A stretch of DNA of 63,287 bases from Nitrospinae bacterium CG11_big_fil_rev_8_21_14_0_20_45_15 (lineage in GTDB: Bacteria > Nitrospinota > Nitrospinia > Nitrospinales > VA-1): NCBI GenBank assembly GCA_002787235.1, contig PCWG01000026.1, positions 65,278 through 128,564 of the forward strand. The letters are read 5' to 3'. Positions 50,212 through 60,001 of the stretch are shown piece after piece (position 1 is the first letter of the stretch; each line of letters starts with the position of its first letter). Made by a program: the position numbers and the translations under genes. The notes under the pieces were generated by a model. The model did not search any database. It had not been told where the DNA came from and was given only the letters and a program-made list of their open reading frames with translations.

Positions 50212-52032
50212 ATGTGCGGAATTAGCGGCGTTGTCGGTTTAAGAAACGTGACAGATATGCTGTTCGAAGGAATTTTGAGTCTGGAATACCGGGGCTATGA
50301 TTCTTGCGGTGTCGCTTTGATGAAGCGCAACAAACTGACGATAAAGAAGAATGTTGGCGGTGTGGAAGAGTTTTTTCGCAAAGAAAATATTCTGTCTCAC
50401 AAATCAAAAATTGGTTTGGCTCATACTCGCTGGGCAACCCACGGCAAGGTCACTCGTGACAACACGCACCCTTTCATCTCGGCAGACAAAAAATTTGCGG
50501 TTGTTCATAATGGCATCATTTCCAACCATCGAGCCCTGAGAGATCAGTTAGAACGAGAAGGATTCAAGTTCGAATCGGAAACAGATTCAGAAGTGATTCC
50601 TCATTTGTTGGAAAAATTCTACCGGCAAGAAAAAGATGTAGAAGAAGCATTGGTCAAAACTCTCAATCTTCTTGAAGGAACCTTTGCGCTGGCGTTCATA
50701 ACGGAATATCAACCCGGATCCATCTTTTGTGCCAAACGCGAATCGCCGTTGATGCTGGGTATAGGGGACGAGTTCAAATTCATTGGGTCCGACTTCAACG
50801 CATTTGTCGAATACACTCGAAACGCTGTCATTATAGACGATGGAGAGTATGCGATTATTTCCAGAGATGCTTATATCGTTAAGAATTATTTTACGAGAAT
50901 GGAAGTTGAAAAGCCCATCACCAAAATCGATTGGGATAGCGAGACGTCTAAAAAAGGCGGTTATCCCCATTACATGCTGAAGGAAATATACGAACAACCA
51001 CAAACGATTTCCAATGCTCTGGAATTACTGGATGGCCCTCTGGATGAATTGGCAGAGTTGATAAGTGCGAGCAACAGAGTGTATCTCGTGGGAGTGGGTT
51101 CTACTTTCTATGTTGCAAAATTTGGGACTTATGCTTTTTCTACTTATGCGGGAGAATTTTTTCCAGCGGTGAGTTCAGATGAATTCACCGCACTTGCAAG
51201 TCTGGATCAAAACAGCCTCGCCTTGGCGATTTCCCAATCCGGTGAAACTTTTGATACCTTGACGGCTTTGAAATTTGCGAAATCGCAAAAATCAAAAACA
51301 GCGGCGATTGTGAATGTGATGGGTTCGTCCATCGCCCGATTGGTCGATCAGTTTGTTATGCAGGGATCCGGGCCTGAGATTTCAGTCATCAGCACCAAGG
51401 CGGCATTGACGCAGATGACTCTCATGCTCCTTTTGGCATTAAAATTGGGGCTCAAAAAAGAACGTATCAGCAAAGCGAAATACAAAGAACACATCAACTC
51501 ATTGCGTGAAGCTCCTGAAATCATTCACAGCGTTTTGAACGAAAGGTCGGGTTTCATTCACAGAGTGGCCAGCCGATACGCCAAGTCCAAGCACTGGCTT
51601 TATCTTGGCAGGGGCGTTTATTTTCCCATTGCATTGGAATCAGCATTGAAAATGAAGGAAGTGGCCTATGTCCACGCAGAAGGCATGCCTGGCGGATTTT
51701 TGAAACACGGCACACTGGCTTTGATCGACGACGACATCTTTTCTATCGTATTCATTCCTCCCAAGGCAGACAAGGCGTTGTATGAATCCACAATTCACTG
51801 TGTGGAAGAAATTCGCGCACGCTCAGGTTTTGTGCTGGGTATTCACTTTGATGAACGAGGAAAAAACAGGAATTTGTTTTCAGAAGAATTGATCCTTCCT
51901 CCGGTGCCTCCTATTTTAGCTCCCATCATCCAATTGGTAATCGGACAATTGTTTGCATATTTCACGGCAACAACATTAAAAAGAACGGTAGACCGACCAC
52001 GTTTTCTGGCCAAGTCAGTGACCGTAGGTTGA
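50212..52032 (+). CDS. glmS: glucosamine-fructose-6-phosphate aminotransferase
   Basis: 606 residues from ATG 50212, set by the N-terminal nucleophile Cys (MCGISGVVG). Glutaminase domain (about 1-220: RWATHGKVTRDNTHP, VHNGIISNH), then two SIS isomerase domains (GVGSTFYVAKFG, SQSGETFDT and LGRGVYFPIALESALKMKE). It makes glucosamine-6-P from fructose-6-P and glutamine, the entry to UDP-GlcNAc. It sits directly after the two GlmU-related genes, giving a near-complete UDP-GlcNAc operon without glmM. No glmS ribozyme is visible upstream. Confidence 0.93.
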   Translation: MCGISGVVGLRNVTDMLFEGILSLEYRGYDSCGVALMKRNKLTIKKNVGGVEEFFRKENILSHKSKIGLAHTRWATHGKVTRDNTHPFISADKKFAVVHNGIISNHRALRDQLEREGFKFESETDSEVIPHLLEKFYRQEKDVEEALVKTLNLLEGTFALAFITEYQPGSIFCAKRESPLMLGIGDEFKFIGSDFNAFVEYTRNAVIIDDGEYAIISRDAYIVKNYFTRMEVEKPITKIDWDSETSKKGGYPHYMLKEIYEQPQTISNALELLDGPLDELAELISASNRVYLVGVGSTFYVAKFGTYAFSTYAGEFFPAVSSDEFTALASLDQNSLALAISQSGETFDTLTALKFAKSQKSKTAAIVNVMGSSIARLVDQFVMQGSGPEISVISTKAALTQMTLMLLLALKLGLKKERISKAKYKEHINSLREAPEIIHSVLNERSGFIHRVASRYAKSKHWLYLGRGVYFPIALESALKMKEVAYVHAEGMPGGFLKHGTLALIDDDIFSIVFIPPKADKALYESTIHCVEEIRARSGFVLGIHFDERGKNRNLFSEELILPPVPPILAPIIQLVIGQLFAYFTATTLKRTVDRPRFLAKSVTVG

Positions 52033-52062
52033 TTGTAAATTTCCCTTTGAGGAGATAATTTC

Positions 52063-53418
52063 ATGAAGCGTGTTCAAACGCCTTTGGCGTTGACGATAGC
52101 AGGATCGGACCCCAGTGGGGGTGCCGGTATTCAAGCAGATGTTAAAACCTTTTCTGCGCTGGAAGTGGAAGGCAGATCGGTCATCGCGGCGTTGACAGCA
52201 CAAAACTCCACAGGGGTGGTCGAAACTTTTGGTTTGAGTGAGGGAATCGTCAGCTCTCAAATCAAAGCCGTGTTTGAAGACGGCAAACCAGATTCGATCA
52301 AAACAGGTATGTTGGGTGACGCGGAAACGGTAAGGGCAACAGCCCGACTCTTGAAAAAATACAGAGTGAAAAATTTAATCGTCGATCCCGTCATGCGTTC
52401 CACGAGTGGAGCGACTCTCCTTTCATCCGAAGGTGTGACAGCCGTCAAAGAAAAACTGTTGCCACTTGCCTTGCTGGTGACACCGAATATCAAAGAAGCG
52501 GAAACTCTCGCGGGCATCAAAATAAAAAACATGAAAGATCGTCTGGAAGCCGCTTGCATTATTAGAGAATTGGGAGTCAAAGCGGTTTTGATCACCGGAG
52601 GACATGGCAAAGGAGATGCGGTAGATTTGTTGTTTGATGGCAAAGAGTCTGTTGAGTTTTCATCCCCAAGACTCACCAGTGATGAAGTGCACGGCACCGG
52701 ATGTGTGTTTTCGGCCGCAATCACAGGCGAGCTGGCCAAGGGTCAATCATTGAAAAACGCGGTCGCTTGCGCAAAAGAATTTGTTTCCCTTGCCATTCAA
52801 TTCAGAAGTACGTCGGGTGTGGGGTTGGCACACGCAGAGCCAATGGCTAAATTGTACCGTGAAAAAGAACGCTATGAATTATTGCAGAGAACACACGCTT
52901 GCATTGACCTGATGAAAGGGCAGGGAGTCGGTCGGTTGATTCCCGAAGTGCAATCCAATTTGGCGGTAGCAATTGACAGAGCACGTGTTCTTGACGATGT
53001 GATCGGCTTTCCGGGAAGAATCACTAAATTAGGGGATGATTTTGCCATTTCCGCTCCCCCGCGGTTTGGAGGTTCTCGCCATGTGGCTGATATTGTGCTG
53101 ACGGCCATGAATTTCGATCCGACCAAACGGGCGGTCATGAATATCAAATATGAGCCAGAGATCATCAAGATTTGTCAAAAACTCAAACTGACGATTGCGT
53201 CCTTTGACCGAGCCAAAGAACCGCGTAAGGTAAAACTCAAAGAAGGTTCTTCACTGGAATGGGGAACAGCAAATGCAATTAAAAGTTTTGGTGGCAAGGT
53301 TCCCGATATTATTTTTGATGAAGGCGGGATGAGAAAAGAAGAAATGATTCGAGTGATCGCAAACGATATAGAAACACTCACCGAACGTATTTTAAAAATT
53401 GCCAAATTGTATCCCTAA
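52063..53418 (+). CDS. thiD: ThiD-ThiN fusion: HMP(-P) kinase and thiamine-phosphate synthase
   Basis: 451 residues. Residues 1-255 are ThiD (LTIAGSDPSGGAGIQAD, VKTFSALEVEGRSVI, VDPVMRSTSGATLL, VHGTGCVFSAAIT), which phosphorylates hydroxymethylpyrimidine twice. Residues about 265-451 are ThiN (IPEVQSNLAVAIDRA, VIGFPGRITKLG, PPRFGGSRHVADIVL, EWGTANAI), the archaeal-type thiamine-phosphate synthase that replaces ThiE. ATG 52063 follows a strong GAGGAG site. No TPP riboswitch is seen in the 30-bp gap after glmS. Confidence 0.9.
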   Translation: MKRVQTPLALTIAGSDPSGGAGIQADVKTFSALEVEGRSVIAALTAQNSTGVVETFGLSEGIVSSQIKAVFEDGKPDSIKTGMLGDAETVRATARLLKKYRVKNLIVDPVMRSTSGATLLSSEGVTAVKEKLLPLALLVTPNIKEAETLAGIKIKNMKDRLEAACIIRELGVKAVLITGGHGKGDAVDLLFDGKESVEFSSPRLTSDEVHGTGCVFSAAITGELAKGQSLKNAVACAKEFVSLAIQFRSTSGVGLAHAEPMAKLYREKERYELLQRTHACIDLMKGQGVGRLIPEVQSNLAVAIDRARVLDDVIGFPGRITKLGDDFAISAPPRFGGSRHVADIVLTAMNFDPTKRAVMNIKYEPEIIKICQKLKLTIASFDRAKEPRKVKLKEGSSLEWGTANAIKSFGGKVPDIIFDEGGMRKEEMIRVIANDIETLTERILKIAKLYP

Positions 53419-53736
53419 ACCAGCGTGAAATATACCCGCTTGTTTGGGTATAATTCAAACAAAATACCGATCTTATAGATCGCACACAGGCAGGCCATTG
53501 CGCTTGCCTGTGTTGCTGCACTCTCCCCCCGTCCCCAAGCCAGTCTACTTCGGAATAATGGTTCTCAGTCCAATATCGACAGCCTCGAACCCATTAGAAA
53601 ATTTCCCATACATTCTTTAAACTAACAATTGAGTCCCTGACAGATGCTATACGTCAATTATCTTGACTCTATGGTGCGGGTATTAAGAGAATGGGAGAGA
53701 ACCCGTCTAGAGGAGGAGTGCTGGGGAGAAACAAAA
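53419..53736 (+). other. intergenic region with three stacked inverted repeats
   Basis: Tail-to-tail space between thiD and the nuo operon. Three inverted repeats lie in 85 bp: TATACCC/GGGTATA (53431-53452, 8-base loop), CGATCT/AGATCG (53468-53482) and ACACAGGCA/TGCCTGTGT (53484-53513, 12-base loop). None has a strong T-run. They may end the thiD transcript or form a small structured RNA. The rest to 53736 shows no gene. Confidence 0.5.
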
Positions 53737-53773
53737 AAGCCTGTCACTTTGTTAGAAACAAAATGACAGGCTT
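53737..53773 (-). terminator. rho-independent terminator of the nuo operon
   Basis: A 17-bp stem with one mismatch (53737-53753 against 53757-53773, AAGCCTGTCA arm), a 3-base loop and, on the minus strand, a run of six T. It lies 18 bp beyond the nuoN stop. Confidence 0.85.
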
Positions 53774-53791
53774 AAATCTTTATAGATGTTA

Positions 53792-55222
53792 TTACTGTGT
53801 GAGTTGGAGTATGGGATCGGGGAACAGACCCATTTCGATGGTCCCAAAAACGGCGATGGCAACGACGGCCAGAGTGATGGGCCCCATCGACAGTTCGAGT
53901 TCGCGTTCGGAATCCTTCATGTACATCAACACCACAATCTTTAAATAGTAATAGAGCGAAACGACGCTGTTTAAAACGGCGATCACAACAAGAACGACAT
54001 ATCCCTCTTTTATAGCCGCGCCAAAGATATAGAATTTTGCGATGAATCCAGCAAATGGGGGCATCCCACCGAGGGAAAGCATGAACACCGTCATGCACAA
54101 AGCGATTGCGGGTTGTTTGACACCGAGTCCTGCATAATTCTTGATTTCAAGATTTTCGGAATTCTTTTCACCCAGCAATATAACGATGCCAAAGGTCCCA
54201 AAGATCATGAAAGCATAGGCCATCATGTAATACGCAATTGCACTTCCTCCCAGTGAATTGCGCGCGATGATTGCGATCAGCAGATAACCGACATGCGAGA
54301 TGCTGGAGTAGGCCAACAGACGCTTGATGTTGGTTTGTACAATGGCCCCAAAGTTACCGATGACCATGGTTGCGACAGCAACTACCATCAGGAGTGTGTC
54401 CCAGGTTGTTCCAATCTCAGGAATCGCCGTAGCGAACACTCGGTAAAACGCCACCAGTGCAGCGGCTTTAGGCCCTACCGCCATGAAAGCAGTGACGGGG
54501 GAGGGTGCTCCCTCGTAAACATCCGGTGCCCACATATGAAAGGGAACCGAAGCTACTTTGAATCCAAATCCAATGATAAGAAGTACGGTGCCGAGCAACA
54601 AAAGAGTATCGGAGTTGGTCTGCCCGGAATGGATGACTTCAGCGATCCCCGCCAATTTGGTGGTTCCAGTTGCTCCGTACAATAAGGTCATGCCGTAAAC
54701 CAGAAAGCCGGTTGCAAACGCCCCAAGTAGAAAATATTTCAATGCAGCTTCATTGGACTTGACATCCCCACGCTTGATTCCGGCAAGTACATACAGACAG
54801 ATGGAAACAACTTCAATGCCAAGAAAAATCATGATCAAGTCGGTAGCAGATGCGAGCAAGATCATCCCTACGGTACAGAACAGGATCAATGCGTAGTATT
54901 CGCCCGCACGTATTCCGTTGCGCGGGTTGTACTCAATTGAAAGCAGGATGGTCAAGGCAGAGCTGAAGACAAATATCAGCGTAAAGAATACAGATAGATG
55001 GTCGACAACATAGGACCCTCCAAAAGATACAACGGGCAGGGCTTTGGGAGCAAAAGCACTGACTCCGGCCAATACCAGACCCACGAGACTAGCAAAAACC
55101 AGCAGATTTTTGTTTTTTCCGGCAAAGAGGTCCATCAGTAGAACCAGCATGCCAAACACACTGAGGATCAGTGCGGGTGCCAAGCTTATAAAGTCAATAG
55201 CCGGTGCAGGTATATGTTCCAC
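53792..55222 (-). CDS. nuoN: NADH-quinone oxidoreductase subunit N
   Basis: 476 residues, GTG start at 55222 after AAGGAA. About 14 TM helices of the antiporter-like family, with KYFLLGAFATGFLVYGMTL, FKVASVPFHMWAPDVYEGAP (proton channel Lys and His) and LLAYSSISHVGYLL. Last gene of the operon, 54 bp after nuoM. The membrane arm subunit pumps protons in complex I. Confidence 0.93.
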   Translation of the reverse strand: MEHIPAPAIDFISLAPALILSVFGMLVLLMDLFAGKNKNLLVFASLVGLVLAGVSAFAPKALPVVSFGGSYVVDHLSVFFTLIFVFSSALTILLSIEYNPRNGIRAGEYYALILFCTVGMILLASATDLIMIFLGIEVVSICLYVLAGIKRGDVKSNEAALKYFLLGAFATGFLVYGMTLLYGATGTTKLAGIAEVIHSGQTNSDTLLLLGTVLLIIGFGFKVASVPFHMWAPDVYEGAPSPVTAFMAVGPKAAALVAFYRVFATAIPEIGTTWDTLLMVVAVATMVIGNFGAIVQTNIKRLLAYSSISHVGYLLIAIIARNSLGGSAIAYYMMAYAFMIFGTFGIVILLGEKNSENLEIKNYAGLGVKQPAIALCMTVFMLSLGGMPPFAGFIAKFYIFGAAIKEGYVVLVVIAVLNSVVSLYYYLKIVVLMYMKDSERELELSMGPITLAVVAIAVFGTIEMGLFPDPILQLTQ

Positions 55223-55276
55223 AATTATTCCTTACTGCTTACGGGTTAATTCTTGTCAATAGCCAAAATCAACTTC

Positions 55277-56863
55277 TTAATGATGATTTTCTGCTTTCGG
55301 TTTTTCAGAATGAGAACTGCCTTTTTCATGCTTATCTACAGCCGCCGCATGATGTTCGTTGCTGTCATCATGCTTTTTGGGACGAAAGTTGTCGGGACTC
55401 ACACGTGTCATCAGATGTGCCACCGTAGGCTCAAACGTTTTCATGAAGGGTTTTGGATAAAAGCCAATCCAGAAAACCAGTATGATGAGTGGAACCATGG
55501 TGAGAAGTTCCCGGCTGTTCATGTCTTCCAGCTTTTCATTTTCTGGATTATCCAACTTGAGAAACATAACGCGTTGAAACATCCAAAGCATATAACATGC
55601 GGCGAAAATGACGCCACTGGTAGCAACCATTGCCATGGTACCGTTGGCTTGAAAAATTCCCAGCAATACAAGAAATTCACCCACGAAACCATTGGTTCCC
55701 GGTAGTCCGATGGAAGACAAGGTAATGATCATGAAACAAATGGTATAAATTGGGAGAATTTTAGCCAGACCACCGAATTCTTTGATGAGTCGGGTGTGCC
55801 TTCGGTCATAAATCATTCCAACCAGAAGGAAGAGTGCACTCGTGCTGATACCGTGATTGATATTTTGAAGCAAGGCACCTTGCAAACCATAGTGGTTGAA
55901 TGCAAATATACCGAGCATCACGAAACCCAAGTGACTGACACTGGAATACGCGACCAGTTTTTTGAGGTCTTCCTGAACCATGGCGACCAATGCACCGTAA
56001 ACGATGCCGATGATTGCCATCCAGGCAATGTAATCCATGAAAACATTGCTTGCGAAAGGAAAGAGAGGAAGATTGAATCTCAGAAAACCATAGGTTCCCA
56101 TTTTGAGCAAGACACCGGCAAGAATGACACTGCCTGCAGTGGGTGCTTCAACGTGAGCATCGGGCAGCCATGTGTGGAATGGAAACATCGGTACTTTGAT
56201 CGCAAAGGCCAAAAAGAATGCCAGAAACAACCATTTTTGAGCATCCAGACCGATATTGAGATTTTCAGTGATATACATCAAATCGGTTGTAAGAATGCCG
56301 GTTTGTTGTTGTACTTCAAAATACATCCAGATGATGGCAACCAGCATGAGCAGGGAACCAACTGCTGTGTAGAGGAAAAATTTAATAGCGGCGTAGATTC
56401 TTCTCGGCCCCCCCCAGATTCCGATCAGCAGGTACATCGGTACAAGCTGGAATTCCCAGAAAACATAGAACAGGAACATATCCAGTGCTATGAACACGCC
56501 CAGCATGCCAGTAGATAATGCCAGCATGGCGATCATGTATTCTTTGATTCTTTTCTTAACGTTCCAGGAAGCGATGATACAGATGAGCGTGAGGAACGTG
56601 GTCATTATGTAGAGAAGCAGAGAAATTCCATCGATCCCGACATGGTAGTTGGTGCCAAACGCTGGAATCCAAGCAATGTTGTACTCAAACTGCATAAGAT
56701 GGGTCGTCATATCAAAACCCGCATACAACTGCAGAGAGAGTAGGAAATCGGCGGCGGCAACGGCAACGGCTACCTGCTTGATTGTTTCCTCTTTTTCTTT
56801 AGGAATCAAGGCAAGTCCCATCGCACCAATGAGGGGTAAAAATGTCAGAAAAGTTAAGAACAT
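55277..56863 (-). CDS. nuoM: NADH-quinone oxidoreductase subunit M
   Basis: 528 residues, antiporter-like, about 14 TM helices. Conserved WEFQLVPMYLLIGIWGG (TM5 Glu), FPFHTWLPDAHVEAPTAGS and KKLVAYSSVSHLGFVMLG. The C-terminus ends in a His/Glu/Lys-rich soluble tail (PKAENHH) of about 40 residues not needed in E. coli NuoM. Separated from nuoL by 324 bp, unusually far for this operon. Confidence 0.93.
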   Translation of the reverse strand: MFLTFLTFLPLIGAMGLALIPKEKEETIKQVAVAVAAADFLLSLQLYAGFDMTTHLMQFEYNIAWIPAFGTNYHVGIDGISLLLYIMTTFLTLICIIASWNVKKRIKEYMIAMLALSTGMLGVFIALDMFLFYVFWEFQLVPMYLLIGIWGGPRRIYAAIKFFLYTAVGSLLMLVAIIWMYFEVQQQTGILTTDLMYITENLNIGLDAQKWLFLAFFLAFAIKVPMFPFHTWLPDAHVEAPTAGSVILAGVLLKMGTYGFLRFNLPLFPFASNVFMDYIAWMAIIGIVYGALVAMVQEDLKKLVAYSSVSHLGFVMLGIFAFNHYGLQGALLQNINHGISTSALFLLVGMIYDRRHTRLIKEFGGLAKILPIYTICFMIITLSSIGLPGTNGFVGEFLVLLGIFQANGTMAMVATSGVIFAACYMLWMFQRVMFLKLDNPENEKLEDMNSRELLTMVPLIILVFWIGFYPKPFMKTFEPTVAHLMTRVSPDNFRPKKHDDSNEHHAAAVDKHEKGSSHSEKPKAENHH

Positions 56864-57187
56864 TTTATTAAATTCGGTCGTTCAAATCAGGTTTAGGATA
56901 TCCCTAAAATGCAAACTTTCAGGAATTAGTCTCTGCAAATTTTGAATGATGAAACAATCAAACATCTTTGTGTTTCTCTACCACTCATTTAAAATAAAAC
57001 AATATATTTCAAACCAACAACTTTACAGTTCCCTCATAGAATCAATGGGGGGACTCAATTTTTTTAAGAGCCAGGCGGTTAAACATAGTGCCAGTCGCTC
57101 ACAAATAGGTTGACCTTCGTCAAGTCCTGTGGATCACCAAAATACAACGTGCCACTTCCGATTCCAGAATGCGGTAACAAACTTTTG
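56864..57187 (-). other. 324-bp gap between nuoL and nuoM
   Basis: No full gene. On the minus strand right after the nuoL stop there is a short open frame of 33 codons (TTG near 57176 to a TAA near 57078) reading HSGIGSGTLYFGDPQD then NLFVSDWHYV. This is protein-like and may be the tail of a decayed gene. The rest is AT-rich. An internal promoter for nuoMN is possible but none is clear. Confidence 0.4.
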
Positions 57188-59152
57188 TTAAAACATCAGG
57201 ATTAAAAGAACAAGAAACCCCATGACCATGAATAGAGCGTAATTGCGAACAAATCCCGACTGGAAGACTCTGGCTTGTACGCTGAACCAGCCAATGACAT
57301 TGGCAACTGCATTGACGCCTCCATCAATGCCCTTTTGATCTGCAGTTTTCCACAGAAAGAACGATCCAACTACGGTTGGCTTAACAATGGTTGCATCGTA
57401 AAGTTCGTCTACGCCATATTTGTTCTTCACCAGCTCGTAACCCCATTGACCTTTAATAAATTTACCTGGAAGATCGGGGTTTTTCACGTAACAGAAATAA
57501 GCACCGACAATACCAGTGATCGCTATGCCCAGAGAAAGGAGCATTAACGCAATTTCAACCCAGACATTGTGCTCCGTTTCGATGAGCAGATGAGCCCAGC
57601 TGGCCGGATGCTCACCTTGTGCGTGCAACATATGTCGTGAATGTTCGAGTGTCGCTGCCAAATCAAAATGTAGTACAGGTTCCAGCCAGTTGTGTAAAGC
57701 GTGCCAGCCATGAACCAACGGAATTCCCAACAAACCGCCAACCGTCGCCAGGCCTGCCAAAATCATCAATGGCAGCGTCATCACTTTAGGAGACTCATGC
57801 GGATGTACATGGGGATCCACTCGGGATTCGCCCCAAAAAGTCATGAACACGAGTCGGAACATGTAAAATGCGGTCAACAATGCACCTGTGGCACCCATTC
57901 CCCAGAGGATGATGTTGCCGTCCATGAGTGCATGGTAGAGGATTTCATCCTTACTGAAAAAACCAGAGAGTGGGAATATTCCCGCAATGGCAAATGTTGA
58001 GATCAAAAATGTAATATAGGTGATGGGCTGGTGCTCTTTAAGTCCGCCCATTTTGCGCATGTCCTGTTCACCGTGGATTCCATGAATAACGCTACCAGAA
58101 CCCAGGAAGAGACAGGCTTTGAAAAATGCGTGGGTAACAAGGTGGAAAATAGCCGCTGTGTAAGCACCAACGCCACAAGCCAGAAACATATAACCGATCT
58201 GACTGACTGTGGAATAGGCGAGCACGCGCTTGATATCGTATTGGGTCATGCCAATGGTTGCGGCCATTAAAGCAGTTGCACCGCCTATGAAGGCAACGGT
58301 CAACATGATCAACGGTGCCATTTCAAAGAGAACGCTACACCGTACCACCATGTAGACGCCTGCGGTAACCATCGTCGCGGCGTGGATCAATGCACTGACA
58401 GGTGTTGGGCCTTCCATAGCATCTGGAAGCCAGGTATACAGGGGAATTTGAGCTGATTTGCCGGTTGCACCAATGAACAGCAAAAGAGTGATGATAGTTA
58501 CCGGTTCCGCACCAAATATCAGTTTCTCCGGAGCCATGTGCATGACATCAGAGAAGTCAATGGTACCGAAAATATTAAAAATGTACATGATGGCCAACAG
58601 AAAAGCGAAATCGCCTACCCGGTTGACAACGAAAGCTTTTACGCCCGCATCGCAGGCAGATTTTTTCTCAAAATAGTAACCGATCAGGAAGTAGGAACAT
58701 ACACCCACACCCTCCCAGCCGATGAACATGACCAGAAAATTATTTCCCATGACCAGGAGGAGCATGGAGAACATGAACAGGTTCAGATAGGCAAAATAAC
58801 GGTAGTAGCTGTATTCCTCATGCATGTAGCCGATGGAATAAACGTGTATCAGAAATCCAACGCCGGTTACGACCAGCATCATGACCATCGAAAGCGGGTC
58901 AATTTGAAATCCGAAATCAACGCTAAAATCCCCTGCCGCCATCCAGGTGAAGAGAACTTGTTCAAACATCCTCTCTTCTGCAGGAGTGAATAGAAGGGAC
59001 GCGAACATGAGCAAAACGGTCAGAAAGGAGAGCGCGACCGAACCACAGGCCACCATTCCCACTGCGTTTTTTCCAATTCGTAGTCCAAAAAATCCGTTAA
59101 TAATAGAGCCTATAAGCGGAAATATTGGAACCAAGCATGCCAGATTCAACAT
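57188..59152 (-). CDS. nuoL: NADH-quinone oxidoreductase subunit L
   Basis: 654 residues, the distal antiporter-like subunit with about 16 TM helices and the lateral C-terminal helix. Conserved WEGVGVCSYFLIGYYFEK, KSAQIPLYTWLPDAMEGPTPVSALIHAATM and KRVLAYSTVSQIGYMFLA. A His-rich loop (HVHPHESPK) follows TM12. It lies 11 bp after nuoK. Confidence 0.94.
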   Translation of the reverse strand: MLNLACLVPIFPLIGSIINGFFGLRIGKNAVGMVACGSVALSFLTVLLMFASLLFTPAEERMFEQVLFTWMAAGDFSVDFGFQIDPLSMVMMLVVTGVGFLIHVYSIGYMHEEYSYYRYFAYLNLFMFSMLLLVMGNNFLVMFIGWEGVGVCSYFLIGYYFEKKSACDAGVKAFVVNRVGDFAFLLAIMYIFNIFGTIDFSDVMHMAPEKLIFGAEPVTIITLLLFIGATGKSAQIPLYTWLPDAMEGPTPVSALIHAATMVTAGVYMVVRCSVLFEMAPLIMLTVAFIGGATALMAATIGMTQYDIKRVLAYSTVSQIGYMFLACGVGAYTAAIFHLVTHAFFKACLFLGSGSVIHGIHGEQDMRKMGGLKEHQPITYITFLISTFAIAGIFPLSGFFSKDEILYHALMDGNIILWGMGATGALLTAFYMFRLVFMTFWGESRVDPHVHPHESPKVMTLPLMILAGLATVGGLLGIPLVHGWHALHNWLEPVLHFDLAATLEHSRHMLHAQGEHPASWAHLLIETEHNVWVEIALMLLSLGIAITGIVGAYFCYVKNPDLPGKFIKGQWGYELVKNKYGVDELYDATIVKPTVVGSFFLWKTADQKGIDGGVNAVANVIGWFSVQARVFQSGFVRNYALFMVMGFLVLLILMF

Positions 59153-59163
59153 GAATTAAGCCT

Positions 59164-59475
59164 TTACCATTTCAAAATATTGAATTCGTCAAGGTTGACG
59201 GTCGGTTTATTCCTAAACATTGATATAATGATCGCCAGGCCAACAGAGACCTCTGCCGCCGCTACACACATGACCATAAAACTGAACACTTGCCCATCGC
59301 TGTTGTTCAAATAATGATCGAACGCTATCAGAGAGATGTTAACGGCATTTAGCATGATCTCGATGGACATGAACACAACGATCACATTCCTGCGAAGTAG
59401 TACGCCCAAAACGCCAATCACAAAGAGAGTGGCACTCAAGAGCAAGTAATGATTTAAGGGTACGAAACCGTCCAT
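59164..59475 (-). CDS. nuoK: NADH-quinone oxidoreductase subunit K
   Basis: 103 residues, three TM helices, with the two conserved membrane Glu residues ([13 protein letters not shown] and [13 protein letters not shown]) on the proton path. Standard length. 16 bp after nuoJ. Confidence 0.93.
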   Translation of the reverse strand: MDGFVPLNHYLLLSATLFVIGVLGVLLRRNVIVVFMSIEIMLNAVNISLIAFDHYLNNSDGQVFSFMVMCVAAAEVSVGLAIIISMFRNKPTVNLDEFNILKW

Positions 59476-59491
59476 AACTTTCTATTTTTCC

Positions 59492-60001
59492 CTAGTCGAT
59501 TTTGTTTTTAGCTAAGACCACTGCTCCCACCATAGCCGCAAGCAGAAGGATAGAGGCAACTTCAAAAGGGAGCACGAAATCGGTAAACAACGTGGTCCCG
59601 ACCCTCACCACGGTTCCAAAATCATCCGGAACAGCAGCAGGTGAGTCTAGTTTGGCTTGAGAGATGACACAAGCGATTTTATAGAGAGCTCCCAAGGCAA
59701 GAAAACCAGTCAACACTGATACATACGTGTTTTGAGGCCGTATGCTCCAGGTGTCTTCCTCGGCCGACTTCAGATTCAACAACATGATAACGAACATGAA
59801 CAAAACCATGATCGCACCCGCGTAGACAATGATCTGCAGGATGGCCAAAAAGTGGGCCTGTTGCAAAACAAACACGCCAGCAAGTCCCATCATCATTGCA
59901 ATCAGACTCAAGGCGGAGTTAATGGGACTGCTACTAATGATGACTCCCAATCCCATGAGCACACAAAACCCGGCCAAGGGGTAAAATATCAGTAGTTCCA
60001 T
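59492..60001 (-). CDS. nuoJ: NADH-quinone oxidoreductase subunit J
   Basis: 169 residues, five TM helices, with the conserved AILQIIVYAGAIMVLFMFVIML helix containing the pi-bulge Tyr. Its 5' end overlaps nuoI by 13 bp. Confidence 0.92.
   Translation of the reverse strand: MELLIFYPLAGFCVLMGLGVIISSSPINSALSLIAMMMGLAGVFVLQQAHFLAILQIIVYAGAIMVLFMFVIMLLNLKSAEEDTWSIRPQNTYVSVLTGFLALGALYKIACVISQAKLDSPAAVPDDFGTVVRVGTTLFTDFVLPFEVASILLLAAMVGAVVLAKNKID

Noticed and set aside
52033-52062. Possible TPP riboswitch before thiD-thiN
   Set aside because: The gap after glmS is only 30 bp and contains just a ribosome site.
55796-56518. 240-codon open frame antisense to nuoM
   Set aside because: It lies wholly opposite a strongly conserved nuoM, and its His/Gln/Glu-rich composition is typical of antisense reading of membrane-protein codons.
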